Assembly: GCF_031801495.1 (NCBI RefSeq)
Contig: NZ_JAOEGC010000002.1
Span: 186,001 to 250,000, forward strand
Origin: Agrobacterium tumefaciens_K
Lineage (GTDB): Bacteria; Pseudomonadota; Alphaproteobacteria; Rhizobiales; Rhizobiaceae
DNA: 64,000 nt
Direction of reading: 5' to 3'
The translations under genes and the position numbers were made by a program. Below the pieces are notes generated by a model. That model ran no database searches and was not told where the DNA came from. It saw only the letters and a list, made by a program, of their open reading frames with translations. This document shows positions 17,486 to 26,486 of the stretch, one piece after another. Position 1 is the first letter of the stretch. Every line of letters starts with the position of its first letter.

Positions 17486-18045
17486 CAGGCTGCCTTTCGC
17501 ATGGTTTCCAGGGCGCCTTCGACAGTCGTTATCCTTGCGAAACGTCCGGCCAGAACGAGTTCAGTTCGTGTACGGATATCGGCCGCGCTGAAAAACGCGC
17601 CAGACGTATGGGTCATCGGAAAGGTCAGCGTGGCTTCCGTCACATAGTCCACGGTGTAGCCGAGATCGGACCCGTGCCTCGTGGTGGTTTCGCAGCATTG
17701 TTCGGTGCGGATGCCGGAGACGATCAGCCTGTTGATGCCGTTCTTCGTCAGCCAGATATCCAGCCCCGTGCCGGCGAAGGCGGAATGGCGGTTCTTGTGA
17801 AAGACAACGGCTGGGGTGATGCGTAGACCTTCCAGTGCGCGCACGTACCCGCTTTCCGTCGAGAAGGCCGTGTCGCCATCGACATGGAATATCTGCACCA
17901 CCGGAATGCCCGCGGCCCGGGCGCCGTCGATCAGTGCCTGCTGTCTCTCAAGGTAAGCGGAAAGTTCGCTGTCATCGAAATACGGTGCGTGCCTAAATGA
18001 CTCCTGCGCGTCTATGACGAGAAGGGCAGTGTTCGAAGAGGACAT
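17485..18045 (-). CDS. Isochorismatase-family cysteine hydrolase
   Basis: This 186-residue protein starts at 18045, where GGAG lies eight bases upstream. The longer frame to 18183 lacks a site. The Asp-Lys-Cys catalytic triad is visible in LLVIDAQESFR, VVFHKNRHSAF and SGIRTEQCCETTTR. Family members hydrolyse isochorismate, nicotinamide or carbamoyl compounds; the substrate cannot be assigned. It shares an ATGA overlap with the GlxA-type regulator gene. Confidence 0.9.
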   Translation of the reverse strand: MSSSNTALLVIDAQESFRHAPYFDDSELSAYLERQQALIDGARAAGIPVVQIFHVDGDTAFSTESGYVRALEGLRITPAVVFHKNRHSAFAGTGLDIWLTKNGINRLIVSGIRTEQCCETTTRHGSDLGYTVDYVTEATLTFPMTHTSGAFFSAADIRTRTELVLAGRFARITTVEGALETMRKAA

Positions 18046-18226
18046 TTTATGATCTCCATGGTCTTGATGAATAGCATAATGTTCGATGAAAAACATGCGC
18101 GAAAGCATCGAGTCTGCCGAAGATAGGACAAATTCAGACACGCATTCATGACTGCCTGCTTTGCCCAGCCTTGCCAGCCTCATATGGAATGATAAGGTCT
18201 ACCGCTAGCTTGAATGGGGGAAGCCA

Positions 18227-19210
18227 ATGCTGCGGTTTGGGATAATTTCGACGGCGAAGATCGCACAGGATCACGTTATTCCGGCGATACAGGACGCGCG
18301 GGACTGCGTTGTGACAGCAATCTCCAGCCGTGATCTCGCCAAGGCCCGCAGCGTTGCTGATCGCTTTTCGGTGCCGCATGCTTTGGGCTCCTATGAAGAG
18401 ATGCTGGCATCTGACGTCATTGATGCCGTGTATATTCCGCTTCCCACCTCCCAGCATGTTGAATGGACAATCAAGGCGGCGGATGCAGGCAAGCACGTGC
18501 TCTGCGAAAAGCCGATTGCCCTGAAGGCTGCGGAGATAGACAGCCTCATTGCAGCCCGTGACCGAAACGGCGTCGTGATCTCGGAAGCCTTCATGGTGAC
18601 CTATGCACCGGTCTGGCAGAAGGTGAAGGAGCTGCTGGCGCAAGGTGCCATCGGGACGTTGAAGCACGTCCAGGGGGCTTTCAGCTACTTCAATCGCGAT
18701 CCCGGCAACATGCGCAATATTCCTGAACTCGGTGGTGGTGCTCTGCCTGATATCGGGGTCTACCCGACGATCGTCACACGGTTTGCAACGGGCGCGGAAC
18801 CACGGCGCGTCCAGGCGAGCGTGGAACGAGACAAGGAATTCGGAACGGACATCTATTCGAGCGTCAGGGCTGATTTCGGCGGTTTCGAACTGAGTTTCTA
18901 TCTGGCGACCCAGCTCGCCGCCCGACAGGTCATGGTGTTCCACGGGACGGAGGGTTATATCGAGGTAAAATCCCCGTTCAACGCCAATCGCTGGGGCGCG
19001 GAAGAGATCGAACTGACCAATCAGGCCCATAACCAGTCGCAGATCTTCCGTTTTCAGGATAGCCGTCAGTACAAGCTGGAGGCGGAAGCCTTTGCCGCAG
19101 CGGTTCGGGGCGACGGCGCTGTCGTCCCACTGGAAAGCTCCAGAAATAACCAGCTTTTCATCGACGCCATCTACAGGGCCGGTGAAAAGGAGGGATGGGA
19201 GAACGTCTAG
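18227..19210 (+). CDS. Gfo/Idh/MocA-family NAD(P)-dependent oxidoreductase
   Basis: This 327-residue enzyme has an N-terminal Rossmann fold (GIISTAKIAQDHVIPAI; the family GxGxxG is degenerate as IISTAK), the EKP motif (HVLCEKPIALKAAE) carrying the catalytic Lys, and the C-terminal beta-sheet domain (GGGALPDIGVYPTIVTR). Such enzymes oxidise sugars, inositols or related diols. Its 3' end overlaps the convergent GtrA-like gene by about 50 bases. Confidence 0.9.
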   Translation: MLRFGIISTAKIAQDHVIPAIQDARDCVVTAISSRDLAKARSVADRFSVPHALGSYEEMLASDVIDAVYIPLPTSQHVEWTIKAADAGKHVLCEKPIALKAAEIDSLIAARDRNGVVISEAFMVTYAPVWQKVKELLAQGAIGTLKHVQGAFSYFNRDPGNMRNIPELGGGALPDIGVYPTIVTRFATGAEPRRVQASVERDKEFGTDIYSSVRADFGGFELSFYLATQLAARQVMVFHGTEGYIEVKSPFNANRWGAEEIELTNQAHNQSQIFRFQDSRQYKLEAEAFAAAVRGDGAVVPLESSRNNQLFIDAIYRAGEKEGWENV

Positions 19211-19577
19211 CTGCGGAGGCCGTTTTTTTGCTGAGCCTTACGTAGCCGATAAGGGCCAGAGCCAACGCTGCGGCCGCAGAAAACACCAGCGGGATGATTG
19301 GTTGTAGCAGCGGGTTGCGCACCAGAAGAAGCGTAAACAGACCGACGCCCACGATGCGGGATAGTATCGTTATGGCGTTTCTCAGAAAGCGGCTTAATCC
19401 AGACGGGGGGAAGCTGACCTGATTGTTGAGGCTGCAACTGACCGCAAGACCTGCAAGCGCACCCGGCAGGCGCGCCATTAATGGGTCATAAGTGGTGGAA
19501 AGAAACAACAGGCAGGTGATGATGAGGTCGACGGCAAGCCCGCAGCACTCCGTAAGTGCGAAACGTGAAGACTTCAC
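19158..19577 (-). CDS. GtrA-like membrane protein
   Basis: This 139-residue protein has four hydrophobic helices. The spacing and the SCSLNNQVSFPPSGLSRFLRN segment fit the GtrA family, which is proposed to move lipid-linked sugars across the membrane in surface polysaccharide modification. The C-terminal 25 residues are very basic and overlap the convergent oxidoreductase gene. The family call is from motif resemblance only. Confidence 0.6.
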   Translation of the reverse strand: MKSSRFALTECCGLAVDLIITCLLFLSTTYDPLMARLPGALAGLAVSCSLNNQVSFPPSGLSRFLRNAITILSRIVGVGLFTLLLVRNPLLQPIIPLVFSAAAALALALIGYVRLSKKTASAARRSPIPPFHRPCRWRR

Positions 19578-19599
19578 GAACGCCAGCCCTCACACCGCA

Positions 19600-19842
19600 T
19601 TATAGCGTCGGTTCGCTGATACGCGGGCGCTGTAAAACAAGCAGGCTGATGATGACGCTGATAACGCCGAAATTGTAGCCAGCCAGCGCGAGCAGCAGTG
19701 ATATCACCGGTACGGCTGCTACGGATGTCGCCATCGCGGCAAGATAGGTGCCGACAAGCATCAGGCAGATGAAAACGATGCTGAACACGGAGCGCGACGC
19801 AACGGCGGCCACGCCCAGGATTGTGGCAATAAGAAAGATCAT
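19600..19842 (-). CDS. Small membrane protein, hypothetical
   Basis: This 80-residue, almost entirely hydrophobic protein has two or three transmembrane helices and ends with a short polar tail (RPRISEPTL). GAGGAGG lies about eight bases before the ATG, so it is very likely translated. No function can be read. It lies upstream of the GtrA-like gene on the same strand with a 22-base gap and may form a unit with it. Confidence 0.65.
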   Translation of the reverse strand: MIFLIATILGVAAVASRSVFSIVFICLMLVGTYLAAMATSVAAVPVISLLLALAGYNFGVISVIISLLVLQRPRISEPTL

Positions 19843-20032
19843 GGTGCCGCCTCCTCTCTGGTTGTCGGGCTCAATGAGAAATAACTAGCCCCTCATTCCC
19901 TAAAGAACCCTTGTCTTCTCCTCCATCCTTGCTTTGTGAACGTTTTGGTTGAGAATATGGTTTCATCGCCGTTAAAACACGCACCGCATCCGGCGGCATT
20001 TCCGAATCGTCCGGTTTTGGTTACAAACGGGC

Positions 20033-21637
20033 ATGAGCGATATCTTCAGCAACGCCTCCCTCAGCAATCTCACCGAGTTCTCGGTTTCGGAATTGTCCGG
20101 CTCCATCAAGCGGACGGTCGAAACGGCTTTCGATCAGGTGCGGGTGCGCGGTGAAATCTCCGGTTATCGTGGCCCGCACTCGTCCGGTCATGCCTATTTC
20201 TCACTGAAGGATGATCGCGCCCGTATCGATGCGGTTATCTGGAAGGGCACCTTTTCCCGGCTGAAGTTCCGGCCGGAAGAGGGCATGGAGGTGATTGCCA
20301 CTGGCAAGGTCACGACCTTCCCCGGTTCCTCCAAATATCAGATCGTCATCGAAAGTCTGGAGCCGGCGGGTGCCGGTGCGCTGATGGCGCTGCTTGAGGA
20401 TCGTCGGCGCAGGCTGGCCGCCGAAGGCCTGTTCGATGCTGCGCGCAAGCGCCGCCTGCCTTTCATGCCGCATGTCATCGGTGTCGTTACCTCGCCGACG
20501 GGTGCCGTTATTCGCGATATCCTGCATCGTATTTCGGATCGTTTCCCGGTCCACGTCATCGTCTGGCCGGTCAAGGTACAGGGTGAAGGCTCCGGCGAAG
20601 AGGTGGCGAATGCCATTCGCGGCTTCAACGCCCTGGAACCGGGAGGCGATATTCCGCGCCCCGATGTGCTGATCGTGGCGCGTGGTGGCGGCAGTCTTGA
20701 AGATCTTTGGAGTTTCAATGACGAGATCGTTGTCAGGGCGGCTGCGGAAAGCGAAATCCCGCTGATCTCCGCTGTCGGCCACGAGACGGATACGACGCTG
20801 ATCGATTACGCCGCCGACGTTCGCGCGCCGACACCGACAGGTGCGGCGGAAATGGCCGTGCCGGTGCGTGCCGAACTGGAAGCACAGCTTTCCGGCCTTG
20901 CGGCACGGCTTTCCGGTTCCGTATCGCGACAGATGGACAACCGCCGTCAGGGCGTGCGTGCACTTGTGCGTGCCCTGCCATCGCTCGATCAGCTGCTTGC
21001 CTTGCCGCGCCGTCGTTTCGATGAGGCGGCCAGCGGTCTGGGTCGGGGGCTGGAAATGACCACCCTCAACAAGCGTCGTGCGTTCGAACGTCACGCTTCG
21101 GGTCTGCGGCCGGAAACTTTGTTGAATGGCCTCAGACAGCACCGTCAGCGTGTTATGGAGCGTATGCAACGTGCCGAGGGTCTGGTGGAGCGTCGCTTGT
21201 TACAGGGACAGGCCCGTATTTCTGCGTCGGACTCATCCTTGCGTTCCTTGCCCGCCCGACTGCTTGGACAACTGGAGCGTCAGAAGGAGCGGATTGCGAC
21301 CGCGACACGCCGGGCGGATACCGCCATTGTGCATCGTATGGCGCAGAACCGCTCGGGCCTCGCCGCTCATGAGCGCATCCTGCAGTCGCTGTCTTACAAG
21401 AATGTTCTGAAACGCGGCTATGCGGTGATCCGTGATGAAGAGAACCGGCCGCTGACCCGTGCCGCCGCTGTTGCATCCGGTGCGATCGTATCGATCCAAT
21501 TCGCCGATGGCGATGTGTCTGCCATCGCGACCGGCGAGGCTGCGCCGTCTCCAGAGGGAGCAGCGCCCGTCGCGTCCAAAAAGAAGCCGGCGAAACCGGC
21601 TCCTTCGGGATCGGGCAACCAGGGCAGTCTATTCTAG
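20033..21637 (+). CDS. xseA: Exodeoxyribonuclease VII large subunit
   Basis: This 534-residue protein has an N-terminal OB fold (about 15-110, VRVRGEISGYRGPHSSGHAYFSLKD), the Exonuc_VII_L catalytic domain with GVVTSPTGAVIRDILHRI and VARGGGSLEDLWSFNDE, and a long coiled-coil C-terminal half. Residues SAVGHETDTTLID are conserved. With XseB it degrades single-stranded DNA. The Ala/Pro/Lys-rich tail after about residue 500 is longer than in enterobacterial enzymes. xseB is not in the window. Confidence 0.96.
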   Translation: MSDIFSNASLSNLTEFSVSELSGSIKRTVETAFDQVRVRGEISGYRGPHSSGHAYFSLKDDRARIDAVIWKGTFSRLKFRPEEGMEVIATGKVTTFPGSSKYQIVIESLEPAGAGALMALLEDRRRRLAAEGLFDAARKRRLPFMPHVIGVVTSPTGAVIRDILHRISDRFPVHVIVWPVKVQGEGSGEEVANAIRGFNALEPGGDIPRPDVLIVARGGGSLEDLWSFNDEIVVRAAAESEIPLISAVGHETDTTLIDYAADVRAPTPTGAAEMAVPVRAELEAQLSGLAARLSGSVSRQMDNRRQGVRALVRALPSLDQLLALPRRRFDEAASGLGRGLEMTTLNKRRAFERHASGLRPETLLNGLRQHRQRVMERMQRAEGLVERRLLQGQARISASDSSLRSLPARLLGQLERQKERIATATRRADTAIVHRMAQNRSGLAAHERILQSLSYKNVLKRGYAVIRDEENRPLTRAAAVASGAIVSIQFADGDVSAIATGEAAPSPEGAAPVASKKKPAKPAPSGSGNQGSLF

Positions 21638-21650
21638 GCTGCTTTAGCTT

Positions 21651-22853
21651 TCAGATCGATGACGCGTCGGAAAAACGGCGGCTGACGGTAAATGCCTTCT
21701 CGATATCGGGATGCAGCTCCATGCCAAGGCCAGCGCCCGGTGGCACGGTAATCATGCCGTTCTTCACTTCCGGCAAGGCGGTCACGAGATCGCGGTACCA
21801 GGTCTTGTAAAAGGCGCGCACGCTCTCCTGCACCAGCGCGTTCGGCGCATTGAGCGACAGATGGGTGGATGCGCACAGCACGACCGGGCCCGTGCAATCA
21901 TGCGGTGCCACCGGCAGGTGCCAGGCTTCCGCCATCGAGGCGATCTTGCGTGCCTCGGAAATACCGCCGCACCAGCTGATGTCCAGCATCATCACGCCGG
22001 CAGCCCCCGTTTCCAGAAGATCGCGGAAGGCCCAGCGGGATCCCAGCGTTTCCGAGGCTGAGATCGGCGCTGGCGAAGCATCGGCATAGCGCTTGAGGCT
22101 GGACAGGCTGTCCATCTTGATCGGGTCTTCGTGCCAGAACGTGTTGTAAGGCTCCAGCGCCTTAGCGATCTGCATGGCGGGCAGAAGCTGCCACATGGAG
22201 TGGAACTCCACCATGATGTCCATCTTGTCGCCAACCGCCTTGCGGATTTTCTCGAAAGGCACCAGCGCGCTCTTCAGGTCCGGCATGGAAATGTACTGGC
22301 CGCGCGTTTTCTCCGCAGCGGCGTCGAAAGGCCAGATCTTCATGGCGGTGATGCCTTCTTCCAGCAGCGAATGCGCCAGTTCGTCGGCATTGTGCAGGAA
22401 GCCGTTCAGATCGTCATATTCCTTGCCGCCGGAAAGACCGTAGTTGCCGGTCTGCTGGCCGGTTGCCTTCTTGATGTATTCGGTCCCCGCACAGGTGTTA
22501 TAGGTGCGAATTTCCTTGCGGCTGAAGCCGCCCAGAAGCTGGGCGATTGGCTGATTGGTTGCCTTGCCGAAAATGTCCCACAACGCGATATCAAAGGCCG
22601 AGTTGCCACGCACTTCGGCACCGGAAGAACGGAAGCCCAGATAACCGACGAGATCCTGTGCCAGAAGGTCGATCTGCAGGGGATCGCGGCCGATCACACG
22701 CGGCGCGATGTATTCATGCACATAGGCCTCGACGGTTTCCGCACCGTAGAAGGTTTCGCCGAGACCGGTGATGCCCTCGTCGGTGTGGACCAGAACCCAG
22801 AGCAGGTTCGCCCGTTCCGCCACGCGGACGGTCTCTAGTTTGGTGATTTTCAT
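21651..22853 (-). CDS. Enolase-superfamily enzyme (mandelate racemase/muconate lactonizing type)
   Basis: This 400-residue sugar-acid dehydratase or isomerase candidate has an N-terminal capping domain and a TIM barrel with metal ligands at Glu in MVEFHSMW, HEDPIK and SETLGS. DISWCGGI and PHDCTGPV could supply the Asp-His acid/base dyad of the MR subgroup. The substrate is not predictable by eye. It lies 17 bases downstream of a FadR-type regulator gene, so the two form a regulated catabolic unit. Confidence 0.85.
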   Translation of the reverse strand: MKITKLETVRVAERANLLWVLVHTDEGITGLGETFYGAETVEAYVHEYIAPRVIGRDPLQIDLLAQDLVGYLGFRSSGAEVRGNSAFDIALWDIFGKATNQPIAQLLGGFSRKEIRTYNTCAGTEYIKKATGQQTGNYGLSGGKEYDDLNGFLHNADELAHSLLEEGITAMKIWPFDAAAEKTRGQYISMPDLKSALVPFEKIRKAVGDKMDIMVEFHSMWQLLPAMQIAKALEPYNTFWHEDPIKMDSLSSLKRYADASPAPISASETLGSRWAFRDLLETGAAGVMMLDISWCGGISEARKIASMAEAWHLPVAPHDCTGPVVLCASTHLSLNAPNALVQESVRAFYKTWYRDLVTALPEVKNGMITVPPGAGLGMELHPDIEKAFTVSRRFSDASSI

Positions 22854-22870
22854 CTCTCTCTCCCGGAGTG

Positions 22871-23578
22871 TTATGCGATGCCTGCTGCCAGAAGGGCGTG
22901 CACGCTTTCGTCGAAATGCCGCGCCATCAGTGTTGCAGCTGTCTGTGGGTCGCCAGCGGCAATTGCCTGACCGATGGCGATGTGAAGCTGTCCCGCCGCA
23001 TGGCGTTGTGCATCGGAGGTTCGGCTTTTCCAGCCGATAGGCCAGGTCTGCCGCGTCACGTTCTGGAATGCGCCAAGGATCAGTTCGAAGACCGGGTTCT
23101 TGGAGGCGCGGGCAATGGCAAGATGAAAGGCAAGGTCATGCTCCATCACCCTGTCGTTGTTGCCGAAGTCGCTTTCCATCGCATTGGCGTGGCCGAGGAT
23201 GACCAGAGCTTCCTCATCCGTCCGCCGCAGGGCCGCCAGCGTGACAGTCCGGACTTCGATGGTCCGGCGGACATCGTAAATCTGCTGGATATTGATCTGC
23301 TCGGTATGGATACCGTGTTCGAACATCAGTGACATCGCGCCGTGATCGAGTGTCGCAACGGTTGCCCGCTTGCCGGGGCTGACATCGATGAGGCGCATCG
23401 CGGCCAGCGAGCGGAAGGCTTCACGGACAACGGTGCGCGAAACGCCGAGCTGGTGCGAAAGAGACAGCTCGCTTGGCAGTTTTGCGCCAGGCGCCAGTTC
23501 GTTTTCGCGGATGTGGCGTGTGATGGCGCCGATGGCGCTGCTGACCAGACCTGTATCATGCGGGATAGCGTTATACAT
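22871..23578 (-). CDS. GntR/FadR-family transcriptional regulator
   Basis: This 235-residue protein has an N-terminal winged helix (LAPGAKLPSELSLSHQLGVSRTVVREAFRSLAAM) and a C-terminal FCD ligand-binding domain with metal-type residues in HDLAFHLAIARAS and HFDESVHALLAAG. The start at 23578 has GGAGG immediately upstream. An operator-like dyad at 23588-23604 suggests autoregulation. The probable inducer is the substrate or product of the enolase-superfamily enzyme downstream. Confidence 0.92.
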   Translation of the reverse strand: MYNAIPHDTGLVSSAIGAITRHIRENELAPGAKLPSELSLSHQLGVSRTVVREAFRSLAAMRLIDVSPGKRATVATLDHGAMSLMFEHGIHTEQINIQQIYDVRRTIEVRTVTLAALRRTDEEALVILGHANAMESDFGNNDRVMEHDLAFHLAIARASKNPVFELILGAFQNVTRQTWPIGWKSRTSDAQRHAAGQLHIAIGQAIAAGDPQTAATLMARHFDESVHALLAAGIA

Positions 23579-23587
23579 TTTTCCTCC

Positions 23588-23604
23588 AACCTGTACGACA
23601 GGTT
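23588..23604. promoter_or_regulatory. Probable GntR-family operator
   Basis: AACCTGT-ACG-ACAGGTT is a perfect 7-bp inverted repeat with a 3-base spacer. It lies ten bases before the GntR start codon and overlaps the ribosome-binding region, as expected for an autoregulatory site. Confidence 0.65.
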
Positions 23605-23705
23605 TATGGAAAATTGCGTATAGGATTTTTCGCGCAAGCACAAGCCATCAAAGCCGCAATTTGAGCAGGTGCGACTGCGAGTTTTGGCGGTGTGTGTGGG
23701 GGGCG

Positions 23706-24203
23706 TTACTCGAATTCTCTCAGGAACCGCTTCAGCAGCATGTCGAGAGTGGCCCGTTCTGTTGCATCGAGCGGCGCTATCAGGCGGTGCTGGTTTTCGA
23801 CATGCGCATTCACCGCTTCTTCAACTGCGGCGAACCCCTTGTCGGTCAGCGATATCAGCACGCTGCGGCGATCCTGTGGGTTGTGGATGCGCTCCACAAG
23901 GCCGGCTTTCTCAAGCTGGTCGATCCGGTTCGTCATGGTGCCGGAGCTGACCATCGTCATCGCCAGCAGATCGCCGGGCGATAGCTGGTAGGGTGCTCCG
24001 GCACGACGCAGCGTTGCCAGAACGTCGAAGGCGGAGGAGGAGAGCCCATGCTTCAGAAGAACGGCCTCTACCTCGCGGCCAAGGTGAATGCTCAGCCGAC
24101 GCAGCCGTCCCAGCAGGCCCATCGGGCCAACGTCGAGGTCTGGCCGCTCCTGTTGCCATTGGCGTAAAATCTGGTCGACGTGATCCTGCGGCTCTTCGGT
24201 CAT
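23706..24203 (-). CDS. MarR-family transcriptional regulator
   Basis: This 165-residue winged-helix protein contains LSPGDLLAMTMVSSGTMTNRIDQLEKAGLVERIHNPQDRRSVLISLTDKG, the MarR DNA-binding core with the DRR wing. The ATG at 24203 is preferred to the TTG two codons upstream. It is divergent from an EamA-type exporter gene, with a long palindromic operator between, so it probably represses both genes until a ligand binds. Confidence 0.93.
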   Translation of the reverse strand: MTEEPQDHVDQILRQWQQERPDLDVGPMGLLGRLRRLSIHLGREVEAVLLKHGLSSSAFDVLATLRRAGAPYQLSPGDLLAMTMVSSGTMTNRIDQLEKAGLVERIHNPQDRRSVLISLTDKGFAAVEEAVNAHVENQHRLIAPLDATERATLDMLLKRFLREFE

Positions 24204-24225
24204 GCTCAAGGCATAACGAATGGTG

Positions 24226-24268
24226 TCTTGACGTCAAGATAAAATCGGCGATACTGATTTTATCTTGA
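24226..24268. promoter_or_regulatory. MarR-type operator region between marR-like and eamA-like genes
   Basis: Two nested dyads are present. TCTTGACGTCAAGA (24226-24239) is a perfect palindrome. TCAAGATAAAATC (24234-24246) is repeated as its exact inverted copy at 24256-24268 with a nine-base spacer. The second half ends 16 bases before the transporter start. Confidence 0.75.
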
Positions 24269-24284
24269 TATAGAGAATCTTGAA

Positions 24285-25187
24285 ATGAAGAATAATTCGA
24301 CGCACATATCCGACATTCTCATCACCGCCGTCGCTCCCGCAGTCTGGGGAAGCACCTATTTCGTAACGACTGAGTTTCTGCCGCACGGATATCCGCTGCA
24401 TGTGGCGATGCTGCGAGCCTTGCCCGCTGGCCTGCTGTTGCTGCTGCTCGTCAGAACGTTGCCACACGGCGTGTGGTGGGGACGAAGCCTCATCCTCGGC
24501 GCGCTGAACTTCTCGTTTTTCTGGGCAATGCTGTTTGTCTCGGCTTATCGCCTGCCGGGTGGCGTTGCAGCCACTGTCGGCGCTGTGCAGCCGTTGATCG
24601 TCATCGCGCTTTCCCGCATTTGCCTTGACACGCCGATCAGGAGGATGGCCGTTCTTGCTGGCGTGCTGGGTATTGCAGGCGTCGGTCTACTGGTTCTGAC
24701 CCCGAACGCGAAGCTGGATACGATCGGTATTCTCGCAGGTCTGGCCGGAGCCGTATCCATGGCCTTTGGAACCGTTCTGACGCGAAAATGGAAGCCGCCG
24801 GTCTCGAGCCTTACCTTCACAGCCTGGCAATTGACGGCCGGTGGAATCCTGCTCGTTCCGGTCGCGGTGCTCATGGAGCCTGCCCTGCCGTCGCTGACTG
24901 CTGCCAATATCTCGGGCATGGCCTATCTTGGCCTGATCGGCGCCGCGTTGACCTATCTGCTGTGGTTTCGCGGGCTTGCCCGTATCGAGCCGTCTGCTGC
25001 GGCATCGCTCGGTTTTCTAAGCCCGCTCGTGGCGATGCTGCTTGGCTGGCTGGCGCTTGACCAAGGCCTCGCGCCAGCACAGTTTGCCGGTTTCCTCATG
25101 GTGCTGGTCAGCGTCTGGCTCAGTCAGAGAAGCCAGATGCCAGCCAGGCCCGCGACAGTGGTTACGCCCACTCGCCCTTGCGCATGA
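24285..25187 (+). CDS. EamA/DMT-family transporter
   Basis: This 300-residue protein has about ten transmembrane helices in two EamA repeats (about 10-135 and 150-285). Motifs include AVWGSTYFVTTEFLP at the N-terminus and GAALTYLLWFRGLARIEPSAAASLGFLSPLVAM in the second repeat. It is a drug/metabolite exporter type, with the substrate unknown. The divergent MarR regulator and shared operator suggest induction by the exported compound. Its 3' end overlaps the convergent peptidase gene by 26 bases. Confidence 0.9.
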   Translation: MKNNSTHISDILITAVAPAVWGSTYFVTTEFLPHGYPLHVAMLRALPAGLLLLLLVRTLPHGVWWGRSLILGALNFSFFWAMLFVSAYRLPGGVAATVGAVQPLIVIALSRICLDTPIRRMAVLAGVLGIAGVGLLVLTPNAKLDTIGILAGLAGAVSMAFGTVLTRKWKPPVSSLTFTAWQLTAGGILLVPVAVLMEPALPSLTAANISGMAYLGLIGAALTYLLWFRGLARIEPSAAASLGFLSPLVAMLLGWLALDQGLAPAQFAGFLMVLVSVWLSQRSQMPARPATVVTPTRPCA

Positions 25188-26400
25188 CAGGAACTTTCGA
25201 ACCGTCCGGCTTGATACCGTCGATATCCACCTTGTCGGAACCGATCATCCAGTCGATGTGGATGAGGCTGGAATTGCCGCCCTGCGCCTTGATCTGTTCA
25301 GGCGTCAGCGATGCACCATCGAGGAAGCACTTGGAATAGCACTGACCGAGCGCGATGTGGCACGAGGCATTCTCGTCAAACAGCGTGTTGTAGAAGAGAA
25401 TGCCGCTGGCGGAGATCGGCGAGGAGTGCGGCACCAGCGCCACTTCGCCGAGGCGCCGCGCGCCCTCATCCGTGTCCAGAACCTTGTTCAGAACGGCCTC
25501 GCCCTTGGAAGCCTTGGCTTCGACGATACGGCCACCCTCGAACTTGACCTGAATGTCGTCAATCAGCGTGCCCTGATGCGACAGCGGCTTGGTGGAGGAA
25601 ACATGACCATCGACCCGCAACGCGTGCGGCGTGGTAAAGACCTCTTCGGTTGGAATGTTCGGGTTGCAGGTCACGCCGTTCTTGGCGGTGGAAGCGCCGC
25701 CATGCCATTCGTGACCATCCGCTAGACCGATCGTGACATCCGTGCCGGGTCCGGTGAAGTGCAGCGATGCGAAACGTTCGCCGTTCAGCCACTTGGAACG
25801 CTTGGCAAGGTTGGCATTGTGCTCTGCCCAGGCGGCAACCGGATCGGCGAGATCGACGCGGGACGCCGCAAAGATGGCGTCGGCCAGTTTCCTGACCGCT
25901 TCGTCTTCCGGCAGATCAGGAAACACCTGCTTTGCCCATGATGGGTTGGGATAGGAGATGATGTTCCAGTTGATATCGAAGTTGGAGATCTTCTCCAGCG
26001 CCGGCTTGTACGCAGTTGAATTGGCCTTGTTGGCACGTGCCACCTTGGCCGGATCTTCATTGGCGAGCAGCATCGGGTTGTCGCCGGCAATGGCCAGACG
26101 CGCTGCGCCATTGGCATAGGCCTTGGCCATGCCTTCATAGAGCCAGCCGGACGCCCTGTCGAAATTCGCATCACTTGCATGGCGGTAGCGTGCAAGCGTG
26201 GTTTCCTCATCCGAATAGAAGGTGGTGACAAGTCCGCTGCCAGCCAGATAGGCGTGTTTGGTCAACAGACGCACCAGCGGCAAGGCGGCCAGCGGCGCGG
26301 TAATCACCAGATCCTGATCCTTTTGCAGTTGCAGTCCAACCTTGACGGCAACTTCGGCCAGTTTTTCCATTTTGACGGGATCGATGGGTGAAAGGGTCAT
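25162..26400 (-). CDS. M29-family aminopeptidase
   Basis: This 412-residue metallopeptidase is of the AmpS/AmpT/PepS type. Conserved metal and active-site segments are visible: NIPTEEVFTTPH, GEVALVPHSSPIS, FYNTLFDENASCHIALGQCYS and SLIHIDWMIGS. The ATG at 26400 gives the usual family length; upstream in-frame ATGs at 26463 and 26415 add residues not typical of the family. It is a cytoplasmic broad-specificity aminopeptidase. Confidence 0.93.
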   Translation of the reverse strand: MTLSPIDPVKMEKLAEVAVKVGLQLQKDQDLVITAPLAALPLVRLLTKHAYLAGSGLVTTFYSDEETTLARYRHASDANFDRASGWLYEGMAKAYANGAARLAIAGDNPMLLANEDPAKVARANKANSTAYKPALEKISNFDINWNIISYPNPSWAKQVFPDLPEDEAVRKLADAIFAASRVDLADPVAAWAEHNANLAKRSKWLNGERFASLHFTGPGTDVTIGLADGHEWHGGASTAKNGVTCNPNIPTEEVFTTPHALRVDGHVSSTKPLSHQGTLIDDIQVKFEGGRIVEAKASKGEAVLNKVLDTDEGARRLGEVALVPHSSPISASGILFYNTLFDENASCHIALGQCYSKCFLDGASLTPEQIKAQGGNSSLIHIDWMIGSDKVDIDGIKPDGSKVPVMRKGEWA

Positions 26401-26486
26401 GATCTGCCTTCGCATGTCTGTATGAAGAGGCGCAAAACATAGCCCATTCGGCGCGAAAGCCAAATGCTTTCAGCAGACGCTGTCGC

